This document shows positions 35,740 through 45,833 of a stretch of DNA of 64,000 nucleotides, piece by piece. The notes under the pieces were generated by a model. It did not search any database. It was not told where the DNA came from and saw nothing but the letters and a program-made list of their open reading frames with translations. This DNA is from Sceloporus undulatus (Eukaryota > Chordata > Lepidosauria > Squamata > Phrynosomatidae), in contig NC_056529.1 in NCBI RefSeq assembly GCF_019175285.1, positions 20,429,907-20,493,906 of the forward strand, written 5' to 3'. The position numbers and the translations under genes were made by a program. Each line of letters opens with the position of its first letter. The stretch's first letter is position 1.

Positions 35740-36125
35740 TCCGGATCATCCGAGGCGTTGCGCTTTCTCTCGATCCGGTTCTCGTCTGAGGCGAAGCGGA
35801 GCGACTCCAGATTCAGGCGGAGTAAGGCTAGAAGGGGAAGGGGGCCCCGAGCCTGGAAGCCCGGCCCCGGCCCCGCGATCGCGGCAATTCGGCGTCACTC
35901 CGGAGCGAATGGGGCAGCTCTCGCCATCGGCGGCCGGAGGGCACAAACCCTTTCCAAAACTTCTTCCGGCCCGAAAGGGAGTTTTGACTCTTCCCTGGCC
36001 CGCCCCCGCCCAGGCTCTCGGCCAATCCGAGCCGGCCTCGCCTCGGCGCTGGCCAATGGGAGAGGCCCTCCGAAAAAGAAGTCGGAAAAAAGCGCACTGC
36101 GAAGTGGACTTTCCCGGGAGTTTTG
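35740..36125 (-). promoter_or_regulatory. FOXC2: CpG-rich island, likely FOXC2 promoter
   Basis: The most GC- and CpG-rich stretch of the window, with two CCAAT-type boxes ('cggccaatccgag' and 'tggccaatgggag') and 'gcccgcccccgcccagg', an Sp1-like site. It lies about 1.1-1.5 kb upstream of the FOXC2 start. No TATA box was seen. Transcription start not determinable. Confidence 0.6.
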
Positions 36126-36144
36126 AGAGAAAGAGAGAGAAGAA

Positions 36145-36400
36145 ATAGATCAACAGGGATCGATACCTGGTCAATATGGGATCCATACGGGATGACTACT
36201 GATCAGTATTGGGATCACTATGGATGAATCCCTGATCAGTATGGGATCCTACCTGGTCAATATAGGCTCCATATGGGTGAATACCTGGTCAATTTGGGAC
36301 AAATAAGGGATATCTGGTCCGTATGGGTGGGATCAATATGGGATCAATACCCGTTCAATATGGACAAATATGAGATGAATACCGTTGGTATTCTGGCCTT
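36145..36400. repeat. Minisatellite, right block
   Basis: About eight units of 'gatcaatatgggatgaat' and 'acctggtcaatatggga', same unit and orientation as 32165-32965. It starts 20 bases past the CpG island. FOXC2 with its leader and promoter is therefore enclosed by one repeat family. Confidence 0.88.
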
Positions 36401-36499
36401 TGGGGGGGAACCGTTCAGCAAAAAATCGGATGATTCGGGTTCAACGAAACACCTCTTGGCTCTATACCTTTCTCCCCCTCCCTTCCATCTGCACTGCGA

Positions 36500-36662
36500 G
36501 GAATAATCGGGTTTGACACCGCTTTACAGTCTGGGCTCCAGGCTATGGCCCATTTTGGGCATTGTCGTTTGTGGCGGCACTAGACCAGAAGGTCCCTAGC
36601 ATTGAGCGTGGCAATTTAAAGCTCTCACGCTGGTTATACCTTTAGTGTTGGATGCAGCCTTA
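36500..36662. mobile_element. Harbinger-like MITE, GC-richer subtype
   Basis: 'gaataatcgggtttgacacc' on the left pairs loosely with 'agctctcacgctggttatac' and 'tgttggatgcagcc' on the right. It begins at the end of the right minisatellite flank. Confidence 0.55.
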
Positions 36663-36779
36663 GAGAGGGGCTTGCTCAGGACCCACGATCCCGCTGCATT
36701 TTCCCGGATTCCACAGCAGGTAGCTTCCTGTTAAAAACAGAGTAATTAAAATCAGCGGAATTCCCTGTTAATGCGGATT

Positions 36780-37255
36780 ATTTAATATACAACACCCACA
36801 CTTATAAATATATATAATGTATTATAGCAATGAGCCAGGTCTTACATATAGTTAGCTCTGCAATACACACACACACACACACACAGACTATGATGTTATG
36901 TATGTAGCATAGCAAGTACATTTCTGACCAATTATGGATGTACTAGCGTTACCAAGTGTATGGTATATTATATCTGCAGTAGATGTTAGAGGTGTGTGTG
37001 TGTGTGTATAGAGAGAGAGAGAGAAGCAAGTACATTTCTATACTGACTTACCGATGTATTAGGCAAGATTACATACAACGTGTACTATATATATCGTGTA
37101 TTATATATGTGTGTGTGGTGTTATATATTACATCTATACATCTACACTATTTATATTAGCACATAGCACAGTAAATTTTATACCAGTTTCTATACTTAGT
37201 AAACTGTACTAGGCAGTTACAAAGTTATATATATATATATATATATATACACACT
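36780..37255. repeat. AT-rich dinucleotide and microsatellite region
   Basis: (CA)n at about 36862-36884, (GT)n at 36991-37008, GA at 37009-37023, and (TA)n at 37219-37248 among 'tatatata' and 'acatctataca' stretches. No gene. Confidence 0.8.
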
Positions 37256-37279
37256 ACCTATAGACTCTCTGTTCAATCT

Positions 37280-38140
37280 GCCAGAAAAGGAATTCAACTT
37301 TATTTTAATGATTATAAAAAGATAGCCTTTTTCACTTTTCTAGATTGCAGAATTTCCTTCCAAGAGAGATGATAAATATCTCCATCAAAACCCACCAGCA
37401 TCACATCAATCAATGTGAGATCCTTGATCAGAAGGATAGCAACAACTCCTCATTCTCACCACTTCTGGCACTTAATTCCTCCCTCCTTTTATTATTGTTG
37501 TTGTTGTTTCCCAAGGATTCATTGGGAGAGCAAAAAAGAAAAGCCCTCCTGGGATCTGTGTGTTCCCCTTCTCCGGGGAGAGTGGCTATTCATCCTTTCT
37601 CCCCATTTGTCGGTGCGAAGGGGAAAAGTCGATTGTCGTTTCAAGGGTGAGAAAGGAGGGTTAAAGAAACTTGTCCCTTGACACTTGGGTCCTAAATCTC
37701 TTTTTCACACTTTAAAGCTGAGTGTTTTGGGAGGGAAGAAAGTAACGAAGAATTTGTAACGCCGGGGTCGTTGTGGACGGAAGGCCCTTGGAAGTGCGTT
37801 AAAAAAATATAAGACAATGATAATACTCTCCTTTACTACTGATTATAATAATAATAATTTTGTTTTTATTTGTAATTTATTTAAATATATAATTATATTA
37901 GTTTATTTTATATTGGTGGATTATTTTATATTATGTATTATTGATTGTTTTTTTATTATTTTATATGTGATTTATTGTTACTTATTGTTATATTACATGT
38001 GTGTTGTGCTGTGTTAGGTGGGGTTATTTTTAGTATGATTGTTTTATATATATTATGATTTTATTAATTACTATTTTTATATATTCTTATTTATTATTAT
38101 TATTATTTTATATTATTATTTTATATTACATATTATTATT
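37280..38140. other. Unique to AT-rich stretch before gap
   Basis: 37280-37800 is non-repetitive without a recognised exon. 37800-38140 is almost only T, A and G in short tandem 'tta' words leading into the gap. No feature supported. Confidence 0.4.
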
Positions 38141-38165
38141 NNNNNNNNNNNNNNNNNNNNNNNNN
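38141..38165. other. Assembly gap, 25 N
   Basis: Exactly 25 N in a TTA-rich tract. Gaps of exactly 25 N are typical of automated long-read gap filling that could not close. Confidence 0.99.
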
Positions 38166-38699
38166 ATTATTATTATTATTTTATACCCCACCTTTTCCCA
38201 AAATAAGGACTTCTAAATCTTTCCAAATCCAGGTATAGTTTCTCTTCCTTTTCTTTTTTGTATTCCAGAGCCTTTGAAGCACATCCTTTGGAAGGGATTA
38301 AGACTCTGAATCCTAATTATTATTATTTTCATTAATTAGGGTTTCTCACATTTTTAATCGAGTCTAATTTCTTTTATTTTCCCTAAATTCACGTTTTGCC
38401 GGAAGTGTCTCTCTTTGGGGTTTTTTTGCATTTAATATTTGCAGTTAATTGAAATTTAGCATTTCATTGGAATTTCATTCCATCCTGATCTATCAAGGAG
38501 GAAGGAGATTTCGTTGCAAAGTGTTGCTACTTGGAGCAAGGGCTCCTTCGGACTCCCGCCCAAAACGGACAAGAGGCTGGCAGTGCTCCTCCTGAGCCAC
38601 TTTTCTCGTGAGTCAACCCACCCAAACTCACTATGATCAAGGGAGGGAAGCACTCCCAGGTGAAGTATCTCTAGCAGTGTCCCTGGGAATGAAAACGTC

Positions 38700-39000
38700 T
38701 CCAAGGGTCTGAAATGATGCTAAGCAGGGTCTGCCCTGGTTAGTCCCTGGAGGGGAGACCGGTCAGGAATCCCAGGTTGCTGGAGGCTCTGTTTCAAAGG
38801 AAGGAACTGGCTGGAACCATTTCTGGGGATCCCTTGATTAAGAAAACTCTCTGAAATGTCAGGGACGCCATATGAAACATGAAGGTGCTGCATAGAAATA
38901 CACAGCACCGGATCCCGTCTAAGCAGGCTCAGCCCCGGTTAGGGCTTGGATGGGAGACTGGCAAGGACTCCCCAGGTTGCTGGAGGAATTCAAAGCCACA
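38700..39000 (+). mobile_element. Two 5S rRNA-derived SINE copies
   Basis: 'gctaagcagggtctgccctg' with 'tggaggggagaccggtcagg' (38720-38880) and 'ctaagcaggctcagccccgg' with 'gcttggatgggagactggca' (38905-38985) are 5S-derived heads. A third head occurs at 39475-39560. Tails are irregular. Confidence 0.75.
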
Positions 39001-39049
39001 GCCGTGTTCGTCTGAAGAATCAGTGCGCAGAGATCCCTTTTTGAGACTC

Positions 39050-39054
39050 ACTGA

Positions 39055-39090
<36 letters not shown>

Positions 39091-39232
39091 CATTTGAGAG
39101 GAAAGAACTCTCTGAAAGAGAGAAAGAAAACCCTCTGAAAATTCACGGAGTCTGGCAAAAAAGAAAGAAAGAAAGAAAAGAAAAGAAAGAAAACCCTCTG
39201 AAAATCCGTGAGGTCTGGCAAAACCACCTCTG

Positions 39233-39275
<43 letters not shown>

Positions 39276-39405
39276 AGAGAAAGGAAGGCCTCTGAAAATC
39301 CACGGGGTCTGGCAAACCACCTCTGAAAAGAAAGAGAAAGAGAGAGAGAGAGAGAGAGAGATTGAGAGAGAGCGAGAGAGAGAGCAAGGTCTCTGAAAAT
39401 CCCTG
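39050..39405. repeat. GAAA/GA arrays with repeated SINE-tail fragment
   Basis: Four to five times, a fragment like 'ctctgaaaatccacggggtc' or 'tggcaaaccacctctgaaaa' (part of the 5S-SINE body) is followed by a (GAAA)n or (GA)n run (39055-39090, 39161-39190, 39233-39277, 39329-39380). This looks like tandem growth of one SINE segment plus microsatellite. Confidence 0.75.
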
Positions 39406-39469
39406 GGGTCTCTCTCCATAAATCAATGGGAGACCTGAAGGCAGACACACACACCACCTAAATGCACCA

Positions 39470-39570
39470 GATTCCATCTGATCTTGGAAGCTAAGACAGG
39501 GCCAGCCCTGGTTAGTCCTTGGAGGGGAGACCGCCAAGGAATCCCAGGTATTTTCAGAGGGAGGAACTGA
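39470..39570 (+). mobile_element. 5S rRNA-derived SINE, partial
   Basis: 'tctgatcttggaagctaaga' and 'cagccctggttagtccttgg' then 'aggggagaccgccaaggaat' define the 5S-derived head. The remainder runs into unique sequence at 39600. Confidence 0.75.
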
Positions 39571-39890
39571 GAGAGAAAGAAGACCCTCTGGAAATGAATG
39601 CTTGGGCTCTCCATCAGTCGGAGCCTACACTCGTTTGCAAAGGGCCAGAGTAACTGGCACGGTTCGTTTCTTGGCCGTTTCTTTCCGTTGGGGTTTTCCA
39701 TCCCTCTCTGCCCCCTTTTCATATAAAGCTCTCCTGTTTGACAGGAATTTGGAAGGAAGGGAGAACGAAAATGGGGCGTTACAACGCGTTCCTCTTAACG
39801 CCTGGGCTCAGAATGGCCTTAGAGGAGGCTTTCTAGGCTGGCTGCCTCCAGATCTTTATTTATTTGGTTCAGGGGAGATGGGATTTTGGT

Positions 39891-40083
39891 TGCATCTACA
39901 CCGGAGAAAAGAATCCGGGTTGGCACCGCTTTAAACTGCCCTGGATCAAGGCTATGGCATTTCTGGGGATTGCAGTTAGTGGTGGCACCAGAAGCTTTGC
40001 CATTTCCAGCAATTCTATAGCACTGAGCCCTGGCAGATAAAGCGGTGTCGAAACCGGATTATTTCTGCAATGTGGACGCAGCC
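39891..40083. mobile_element. Harbinger-like MITE, GC-richer subtype
   Basis: Left end 'tgcatctacaccggagaaaa' and right end 'tatttctgcaatgtggacgc', with matching inner arms 'ttggcaccgctttaaactgc' and 'gcagataaagcggtgtcgaa'. Confidence 0.7.
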
Positions 40084-40207
40084 TAAACCATGTTGGAGGG
40101 GCTGAGGTGAAGAAACTGGGGCTGGATTTAGGAGGGACCTTTGCAAATGGATTGGACCCAGGCGAGGTATCGCATGGTACTGATACCGTTCCTGGATTAA
40201 AAACACA

Positions 40208-40256
40208 AAAAGGATGGATGGATGGATGGATGGATGGATGGATGGATGGATGGATA
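40208..40256. repeat. (GGAT)n microsatellite
   Basis: Twelve 'ggat' units without interruption. Confidence 0.95.
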
Positions 40257-40259
40257 GTG

Positions 40260-40740
40260 AAAAGATATTCAGTGCTTCTAAATGTTCACATAGCATCTGT
40301 TGGCGAAGAAGCACGTCGCCGTTCCTCTCTTCGTCAAGACCCAGAGTGTACATGGAGTACTTTTTAAACAAATGTGCAACATGAGTGCTTTTTCATAAAC
40401 AAGCCCAGAGACAGAAATAAAATTAACGATCAAAGCCACACAAGCATGAATTATTCACAAAATGCCGCACCTAAAAACCTGTCGGAGAACACAAAGGAGG
40501 AAGAGAAAACAGGGTGTGAGCAGCACAACAAACGCAACAATCTTTGTCATTATAGACAACGAACATTCCTCTTTTTATGTTTACTGTAATCAGCCGACGA
40601 GCAGCTGTGTTTTGGTCAAGGCAAGGATACGGCCTTAAAGCGCCCGGAGCAAGGAAAGCGCACATGTTCCTTGTTTAAAATATCCATAAGAGATAACTGT
40701 AAGAATTATAAGCTGTTAAGGATGCAGAATTTTAGGGGGG
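40260..40740. other. Unique segment, candidate regulatory element near FOXC2
   Basis: About 480 bases without repeat similarity and without a convincing reading frame. It has clustered homeodomain- and forkhead-like words: 'tttatgtttactgtaatc' (TGTTTAC forkhead core), 'aaattaacgatcaaagcc' and 'catgaattattcac'. In composition it resembles known vertebrate enhancers, but conservation has not been tested. Confidence 0.4.
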
Positions 40741-40847
40741 AGGGCGGATATCCCGTCCTGCCATTCTTTTCATTGGAGGTAGAATTGTAATTCTGATTAA
40801 ATCGTTATTGTAACATCGATTCTTCATCGTAAATGCCATTCAACTAG

Positions 40848-40979
40848 CTTTCAAATAATCACTGTAGGTAATATTAGCTGCTAATGGGGGGCATATAACA
40901 CGTATGTATGTATGCATGTGTATACTTAGTACACCTATTAGCAGCAATTTGTTACAAGGATTATTTGAAAGCCAGGTTT
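40848..40979. repeat. Inverted repeat with ~40 bp arms
   Basis: The left arm 'gctttcaaataatcactgta' ... 'attagctgctaat' pairs with the right arm 'attagcagcaatttgttaca' ... 'gattatttgaaagcc' with several mismatches. The loop of about 50 bases contains 'cacgtatgtatgtatgcatg'. It could be a small MITE or a transcribed hairpin. Confidence 0.65.
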
Positions 40980-41024
40980 CAAATGCATTATGAGGAGTAA
41001 ATATCACGAAGAAAGAAATTTTTG

Positions 41025-41430
41025 CAGCACTGAGGTGTCCCTATATATATATGGGGTGTCCTCCCCCCCTTCTCTAATGAAGCATCGGTGTGTCCCTTAC
41101 ATATATATATATATATATATATGGGGTGTCCCCTTCTCTCTCTCTCTCTTCTCTTATATCTAATACTACACATCCACACACAGCTGGGATGTCCCCTTAT
41201 ATATGAGCTGACTCCTCCCTCTCTCTCTCTCTTATTATATATTATGCAGCACAGGGGTTGTCCCCTATATATATGGGGTGTCCCCTTATTATGGGGTGTC
41301 CCCTCATCTCTCTCTCTCTCTCTCGCTCTATCATCTATTATATATATTGCAGCACTTGGGGTGTCTTGTGTGTGTGTATATATGTGTTATATATCTATAT
41401 AGCGCATTTGGTGTCCTATGCAAATTGCAT
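41025..41430. repeat. Minisatellite 'ggggtgtccc', left block
   Basis: Repeated units of 'gcagcacttggggtgtcc' plus 'tatatatatatggggtgtcc' with CT-rich interruptions. The unit length varies (30-70 bases) because the (TA)n and (CT)n stretches vary. A matching block lies at 42195-42665. Confidence 0.85.
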
Positions 41431-41699
41431 TGTCTCCATAGGGGACAAGCCATGCTGCAAATTTCTCCCTCCCCCCTCTAAAAAAAAAGGTTTCAGATGC
41501 ATGTCTATCTCTGGTTCCTTCACTCTTTATAACGTTTGTTCTTCATCATATAATGTAACTTAACTTATTATATCATTTGAAATGGTTTCCTCTGAACAAA
41601 TCTTCCAAGAAAAACCCAGGAAGGCTCGCCTATGAATTATAATGAGGCCCTCATTATATTCACACTAACCCGCCCAATTTGCACAAACCGCCCATTATT

Positions 41700-42185
41700 T
41701 ACATAAGCCCCGCCCTCTTCTGTTCATACTCTAGTTGCGCCCAGCTTGGCGCGCGGCTGTTCTGCTGCGGTTGGAAGCTCCCTCGGCGCCGCCTTCCCTA
41801 GGACCGACTCATCCTTCCCGCAGCAGCGCCCGCGCGCCTCGCCTTCGGGCCCGCCTTTCCTTCTCTGCCACCGCCTCCTTCGGCATCATGACGCCAAGGC
41901 GCTCAACCAATAGAAAACCCGTTTTCCTTAGGAGGGGGCTGTGGATATGACGTCACTGCCGCCTCGTACTGAAACGCTTTCCCGGTCGCCGCTTTAGGAC
42001 TGCTTTCCAATCTCTATGGTTTGCCCCGAGAGGAGGAAGTGCGACTCTCTAGCAATTTTTATTCCTCTCTATGGTAGAAAGAGGCACTGCTCAAGAAGAG
42101 GGTTGGCTTTTGGAGCAACGCCCACTTTCGCCGCAGCAGCCAATGGGAACGCTGGAAGGGAAATGAGCGGCGGGACAGCCTTGAA
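41700..42185. promoter_or_regulatory. Second CpG-rich island, promoter-like, gene unknown
   Basis: CpG-dense sequence with 'tatgacgtcactgcc' (a full CRE palindrome TGACGTCA), CCAAT-type boxes at 'ctcaaccaatagaaa' and 'agcagccaatgggaac', and 'aagccccgccctcttctg' (GC box). These are typical of housekeeping promoters. In mammals MTHFSD is the head-to-head neighbour of FOXC2, so this might be its promoter, but no MTHFSD exon was recognised to the right. Confidence 0.55.
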
Positions 42186-42194
42186 GGGGAGGGG

Positions 42195-42665
42195 AAAGGG
42201 GTGTCCCATATATATATATTATATATAGCGCATGCGCCAGTATTGGGGTGTCCCTATATATTGTGTGTTCCATAATGTGTACAATGGAGTGTCCCTTATA
42301 TTTGTGTATGTGTAGCATTGGCACGTCCCCCCATATATATATATATATATGCAACATTGGGGTGTCCCATATTATATATATTGGGGGTGTCATTGTGTGG
42401 TGTGTGTGTGTATCATTCATTGGGGTGCCCCTGTGTGTGGTGTCTGAGTGTCCCTATATACTATGCAGCATTGGGGTGTCCCATATATATACTATAGATA
42501 GTTATATAGATATCATATATAGGGGCAGTGGCTATATATATATATACACACAAGGGGGCAACCATATGTNNNNNNNNNNNNNNNNNNNNNNNNNTGTGTG
42601 TGTGTGTGTACATATGGGGTGCCCCCCATATGGGGTCACCCCAGTGCTGCAAAAGTTTCACTTGT
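42195..42665. repeat. Minisatellite 'ggggtgtccc', right block, containing a gap
   Basis: Units such as 'gcaacattggggtgtcccat' and 'attggggtgtcccatatata' continue on the far side of the CpG island in the same orientation as the left block. A 25 N gap at 42570-42594 interrupts it. Confidence 0.85.
42570..42594. other. Assembly gap, 25 N
   Basis: Exactly 25 N inside the right minisatellite block. The true array length is therefore unknown. Confidence 0.99.
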
Positions 42666-42669
42666 GGGA

Positions 42670-43330
42670 CACAGAGCCCTTTGTGCTTTTGCTTCCAAGC
42701 GCTGGGCGATCTCACTGCTTCTGGCTGATCATTTTGGCCTTTTCGTATCTATGGCCTCTGCCCTGCTTTGCTTCATTCTCAGCCCTCTCTTGTGGTTTTC
42801 CTTCTGGTTTTCTCTCTCTCTCTCTCTCTCTCTTGCTTGCCTTTGTTGTTTTTTTGCTGACATTTCTCTTACCTGATTTGCTCTGATGTCTTGCCAAAAA
42901 AAGAGGGCCATATATGGCGAAAAAGAGAGAGAAAAGGATGTAGAAACGGGTTCTTGTTCTGAATCATTCTCAGTTTTGCAACAGTCTTTGGGAAGGTGCC
43001 TCTGCAGATCGCAAGGAGAGACGGAAAGTAATGTTAACCCTCTTCCCGCAGCAGGATACAAGGAGATAAATTTCAGTGTTTCAATGAGAGCCAGAGGGAC
43101 TCGGAGGAGCAACTAGAGCGGATCCTGGAGCGGATTTTGGTACCCACGGCATGTGCTGGAACCAAACCTTGGAGAAGATGTCAAGATATAGCACTGAATA
43201 CTACAGTTAGGATGGTGGCCCATGCCATCGTGTTTCCCATTTCTGTGTGCGGTCAGTTCTTCATCCAAGGCTTGAAAGTACTCAAAAACAGATGAATACA
43301 TTTCAAAAAGCAATTCTTGATTTTGTCGTT
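42670..43330. other. Unique stretch without recognised gene
   Basis: A (CT)n run lies at 42809-42832. Open frames here are short and unconvincing on both strands. 43105-43330 resembles a diverged Tigger-like end ('ggattttggtacccacggca'). Confidence 0.4.
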
Positions 43331-43334
43331 GTAT

Positions 43335-43436
43335 ACACTGGGCCCTTGGTATCCGCTGGGCTTTGGTTCCAGGACACCCCCCCCCCCCATTGATACCAAA
43401 ATCTGTGGATGCTCAAATGTCATTAAATACAATCCT

Positions 43437-43486
<50 letters not shown>

Positions 43487-43780
43487 GGCCTTTGGTATCC
43501 ACTGGGGTTTGGTTCCAGGACCCCTATAGATACCAAATTCCATAGATGCTCAAACCCCATTCTATACAATAGGGTATTTATTATTATTATTATTACTACT
43601 ACTACTACTACTACTACTACAACATTGGGCCTTTGGTATCCACTGGGATTTGGTGCCAAGCCCCACCGTGGATACCAACATCTGTGTATGCTCAAGTTCC
43701 ATTAAATACAATGACAGAGTAAAATGGGGTCCCTTACATAAATGGCAAAATCAAGGTTTGCTATTTGGAATTCATACCTT
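43335..43780. repeat. Three successive Tigger-like ends separated by ATT/ACT tracts
   Basis: 'gcccttggtatccgctgggc' (43342), 'gcctttggtatccactgggg' (43488) and 'gcctttggtatccactggga' (43630) each start a similar 90-base segment with 'tttggttccagga'. The first two are followed by long 'tta' runs (43440-43485, 43578-43622 with ACT). The pattern implies tandem duplication of one element end plus its microsatellite. Confidence 0.78.
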
Positions 43781-43799
43781 TTTTGGGGGGAAGTGTTCC

Positions 43800-43890
43800 A
43801 TGTAAAAGTGGGTTTGCTTGGCTGACCTGGAATTGGAGCTGTGGTCTGCAGAGTCCAATGCTTAAACCACCATGCCACGCTGGCTTACTA
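43800..43890 (-). mobile_element. tRNA-derived SINE, head fragment
   Basis: 'gtggtctgcagagtccaatg' and 'cttaaaccaccatgccacgc' are the inverted tRNA-like head; the rest is missing. Confidence 0.6.
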
Positions 43891-43899
43891 TATGGGAGA

Positions 43900-44620
43900 A
43901 CACGGCCCTATACATATAACCTGGACCTGAGCTGTATCCGTCCAAGGTGCTGGACACTATCCACTTCTAATAAGGTTAGTCTTTTGGCTGGCGGCTTTGC
44001 AGTTTGGACTAAAACAGAGCAGATTCACCACTCCCTCCAGCTGCCATTGACAGCAAAGGTGCATATATCTCCCCACCATCACCAGCAGTGCTAGCAGCAG
44101 CACTTTTGGGGAGAAAGGATGGATATATGGCAATTTCGATCAGGAAAACAATGAGGAAGGCAAGCATTAGACCATCTCTTCCCTCCTCCGCAGCTGTCAT
44201 TCTTTCGATTTTTACAAAAGTAAATATCTGATTCACTCTTTGGCAGCTTGAAGGCAAGTGCGGGTGGGAAAGGACAATAGTCTAAGCATCTATTACAGCT
44301 CTCTCTTGCGTCACCTATCTATTTCAGCCCTGCAAAGTGGAGGAATTCCAGGGTGCAGAGTCACTTCAAGCTTTGTTGGGTTGATTTTCCCCCTGAAGGA
44401 TGTTTGATAAGATTAGTGGGTCTCTTTGTCTAACGCCGTGAAGCCAATGAGCCGTGAAAAATCCTTCAAAATACTCTCAAGATAAATATATTTAGCAGGT
44501 GGGAAGATATGCTTCTGGAGGCCTGGCAGCTGAACCTGGAGAAGGATGCCAAATTCAGAGCTGCAACGGACACTTCAGTCGTTCTTCGCCATTTGTCCTC
44601 CTCGAAATGTCCTTGTCCGC
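43900..44620. other. Unique stretch without recognised gene
   Basis: No exon, repeat family or conserved motif recognised on either strand. Confidence 0.4.
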
Positions 44621-44627
44621 CACAGAG

Positions 44628-44960
44628 AGGGTGCATCTACACTGTAGACATAACCCTCTGAGGCTGAGAGAGTGTGACTTGCTCAGTTTCACCCAGCGGG
44701 TTTTATGGCGGAGTGAAGATTTGAACCCTGGTCTCCAGAGTCCTAGTCCTACACTCGAACCACTGCACTGTAGAAATGGTTTGACACCGCTTGAAGTGCT
44801 GTAGCTCCAACCTATGGAGTCCTGGGATCTGTAGTTTCACCAAGTCTTTAGACTTCTCTGCCAAAGAGTGCTGATGCCTCACAAAACTGCACATCCCAGA
44901 ATGGCGCTAAGGCAGTTTAAAGTGGTGCCAAATTGCATTATTTCTCCAATGTAGATGGAG
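44628..44960. mobile_element. Harbinger-like MITE with SINE fragment inserted
   Basis: Starts 'gggtgcatctacactgtaga' and ends 'tatttctccaatgtagatgg'. Between 44655 and 44764 it contains a minus-strand SINE head fragment ('gctgagagagtgtgacttgc', 'tgaaccctggtctccagagt'), after which the MITE arm resumes. Confidence 0.75.
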
Positions 44961-44997
44961 TTCTTTCTAAGGGTTCTTAGTTCTAGTTCTTTCTAGG

Positions 44998-45200
44998 GGT
45001 GCATCTACAGTGTAGAAATAATGCAGTTTGGCACCACTTTAACTGCCACGGCTCCACCGTCCAGAATCCCGGGATTTGTAGCACTCTGGCAGAGAAGGCT
45101 AAAGACCTTGTAAAACTACAAATGCCATGACTCCATACGATGAAACTACAACGCTTAAGGTGCTGTCAAACTGCTTTATTTCTGCAGTGTAGATGCACCC
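44998..45200. mobile_element. Harbinger-like MITE, full-length
   Basis: Clean ends 'gggtgcatctacagtgtaga' and 'tgcagtgtagatgcaccc' with long matching arms ('ggcaccactttaactgccac' / 'gcttaaggtgctgtcaaact'). It lies 40 bp from the previous MITE in tandem. Confidence 0.85.
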
Positions 45201-45583
45201 TGGGTCTCAGCTCTCAAAAAGTTCCTTTTTGCATGACAACTGTTGTAGTCCCCCCAAAAATGTAGTTTTTTGGACCTTTTGCTTAGGCCCTGTGAAAGGT
45301 TTCGCCCTCATCTTTGGTTCATCCTTTTTTCTCCAGCTCTGTGCCTTTTTTCCCCTTCTTGCTTCAAAAGATGCTAGTTTCAGATTTGATTTCCAAACAT
45401 GCAAAGTTTGGGAGAAGGGATGGAAGAGGATTTCAAAGCTCGGCGTTTGCTCCCAATTGAGTCCTTAACTGCAATTACGCCACTGAGCCTTGTTATGCGC
45501 TCTCCCTGCAGTCGAGTAAATTGCCTCTTATGAGTAATTTCCAGGCAACCACAATGAACAGGGAATCAATAGCAGAGCAAATG

Positions 45584-45584
<1 letters not shown>

Positions 45585-45630
<46 letters not shown>
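45585..45630. repeat. (GAT)n microsatellite
   Basis: Fifteen 'gat' units in a row. Confidence 0.95.
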
Positions 45631-45631
<1 letters not shown>

Positions 45632-45833
45632 GGCTATTTTGAAAACTCATTTGAATTGAAAGACTACAATCCTGTCGAGCACAGGCTGTCTCCCTTGCTG
45701 GCCGGAAAGTATCTAACCGCTTTGTTTGTAGTAAACCCAGAATGAATGGAGGCCCTACAAAATAAAAAATTCAGAATCACCCACAGACCATAAAATTTCC
45801 AGTTCTAGATATAGTTGTGAAAGTTGGACAGTG

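Noticed and set aside
35573-36148. 191-codon and overlapping open frames on both strands
   Set aside because: They lie in GC-rich promoter sequence where stops are rare. The residues are Arg/Pro/Gly-rich without a domain, and frames are open on both strands at once.
38929-39537. Long minus-strand frames rich in Ser, Phe and Leu
   Set aside because: They are translations of (GAAA)n and (GA)n runs.
41700-42185. MTHFSD first exon
   Set aside because: Considered from mammalian gene order, but no reading frame resembling MTHFSD was found here or to the right.
42248-42886. 212-codon open frame
   Set aside because: It spans a 25 N gap and is mostly translated minisatellite and CT repeat.
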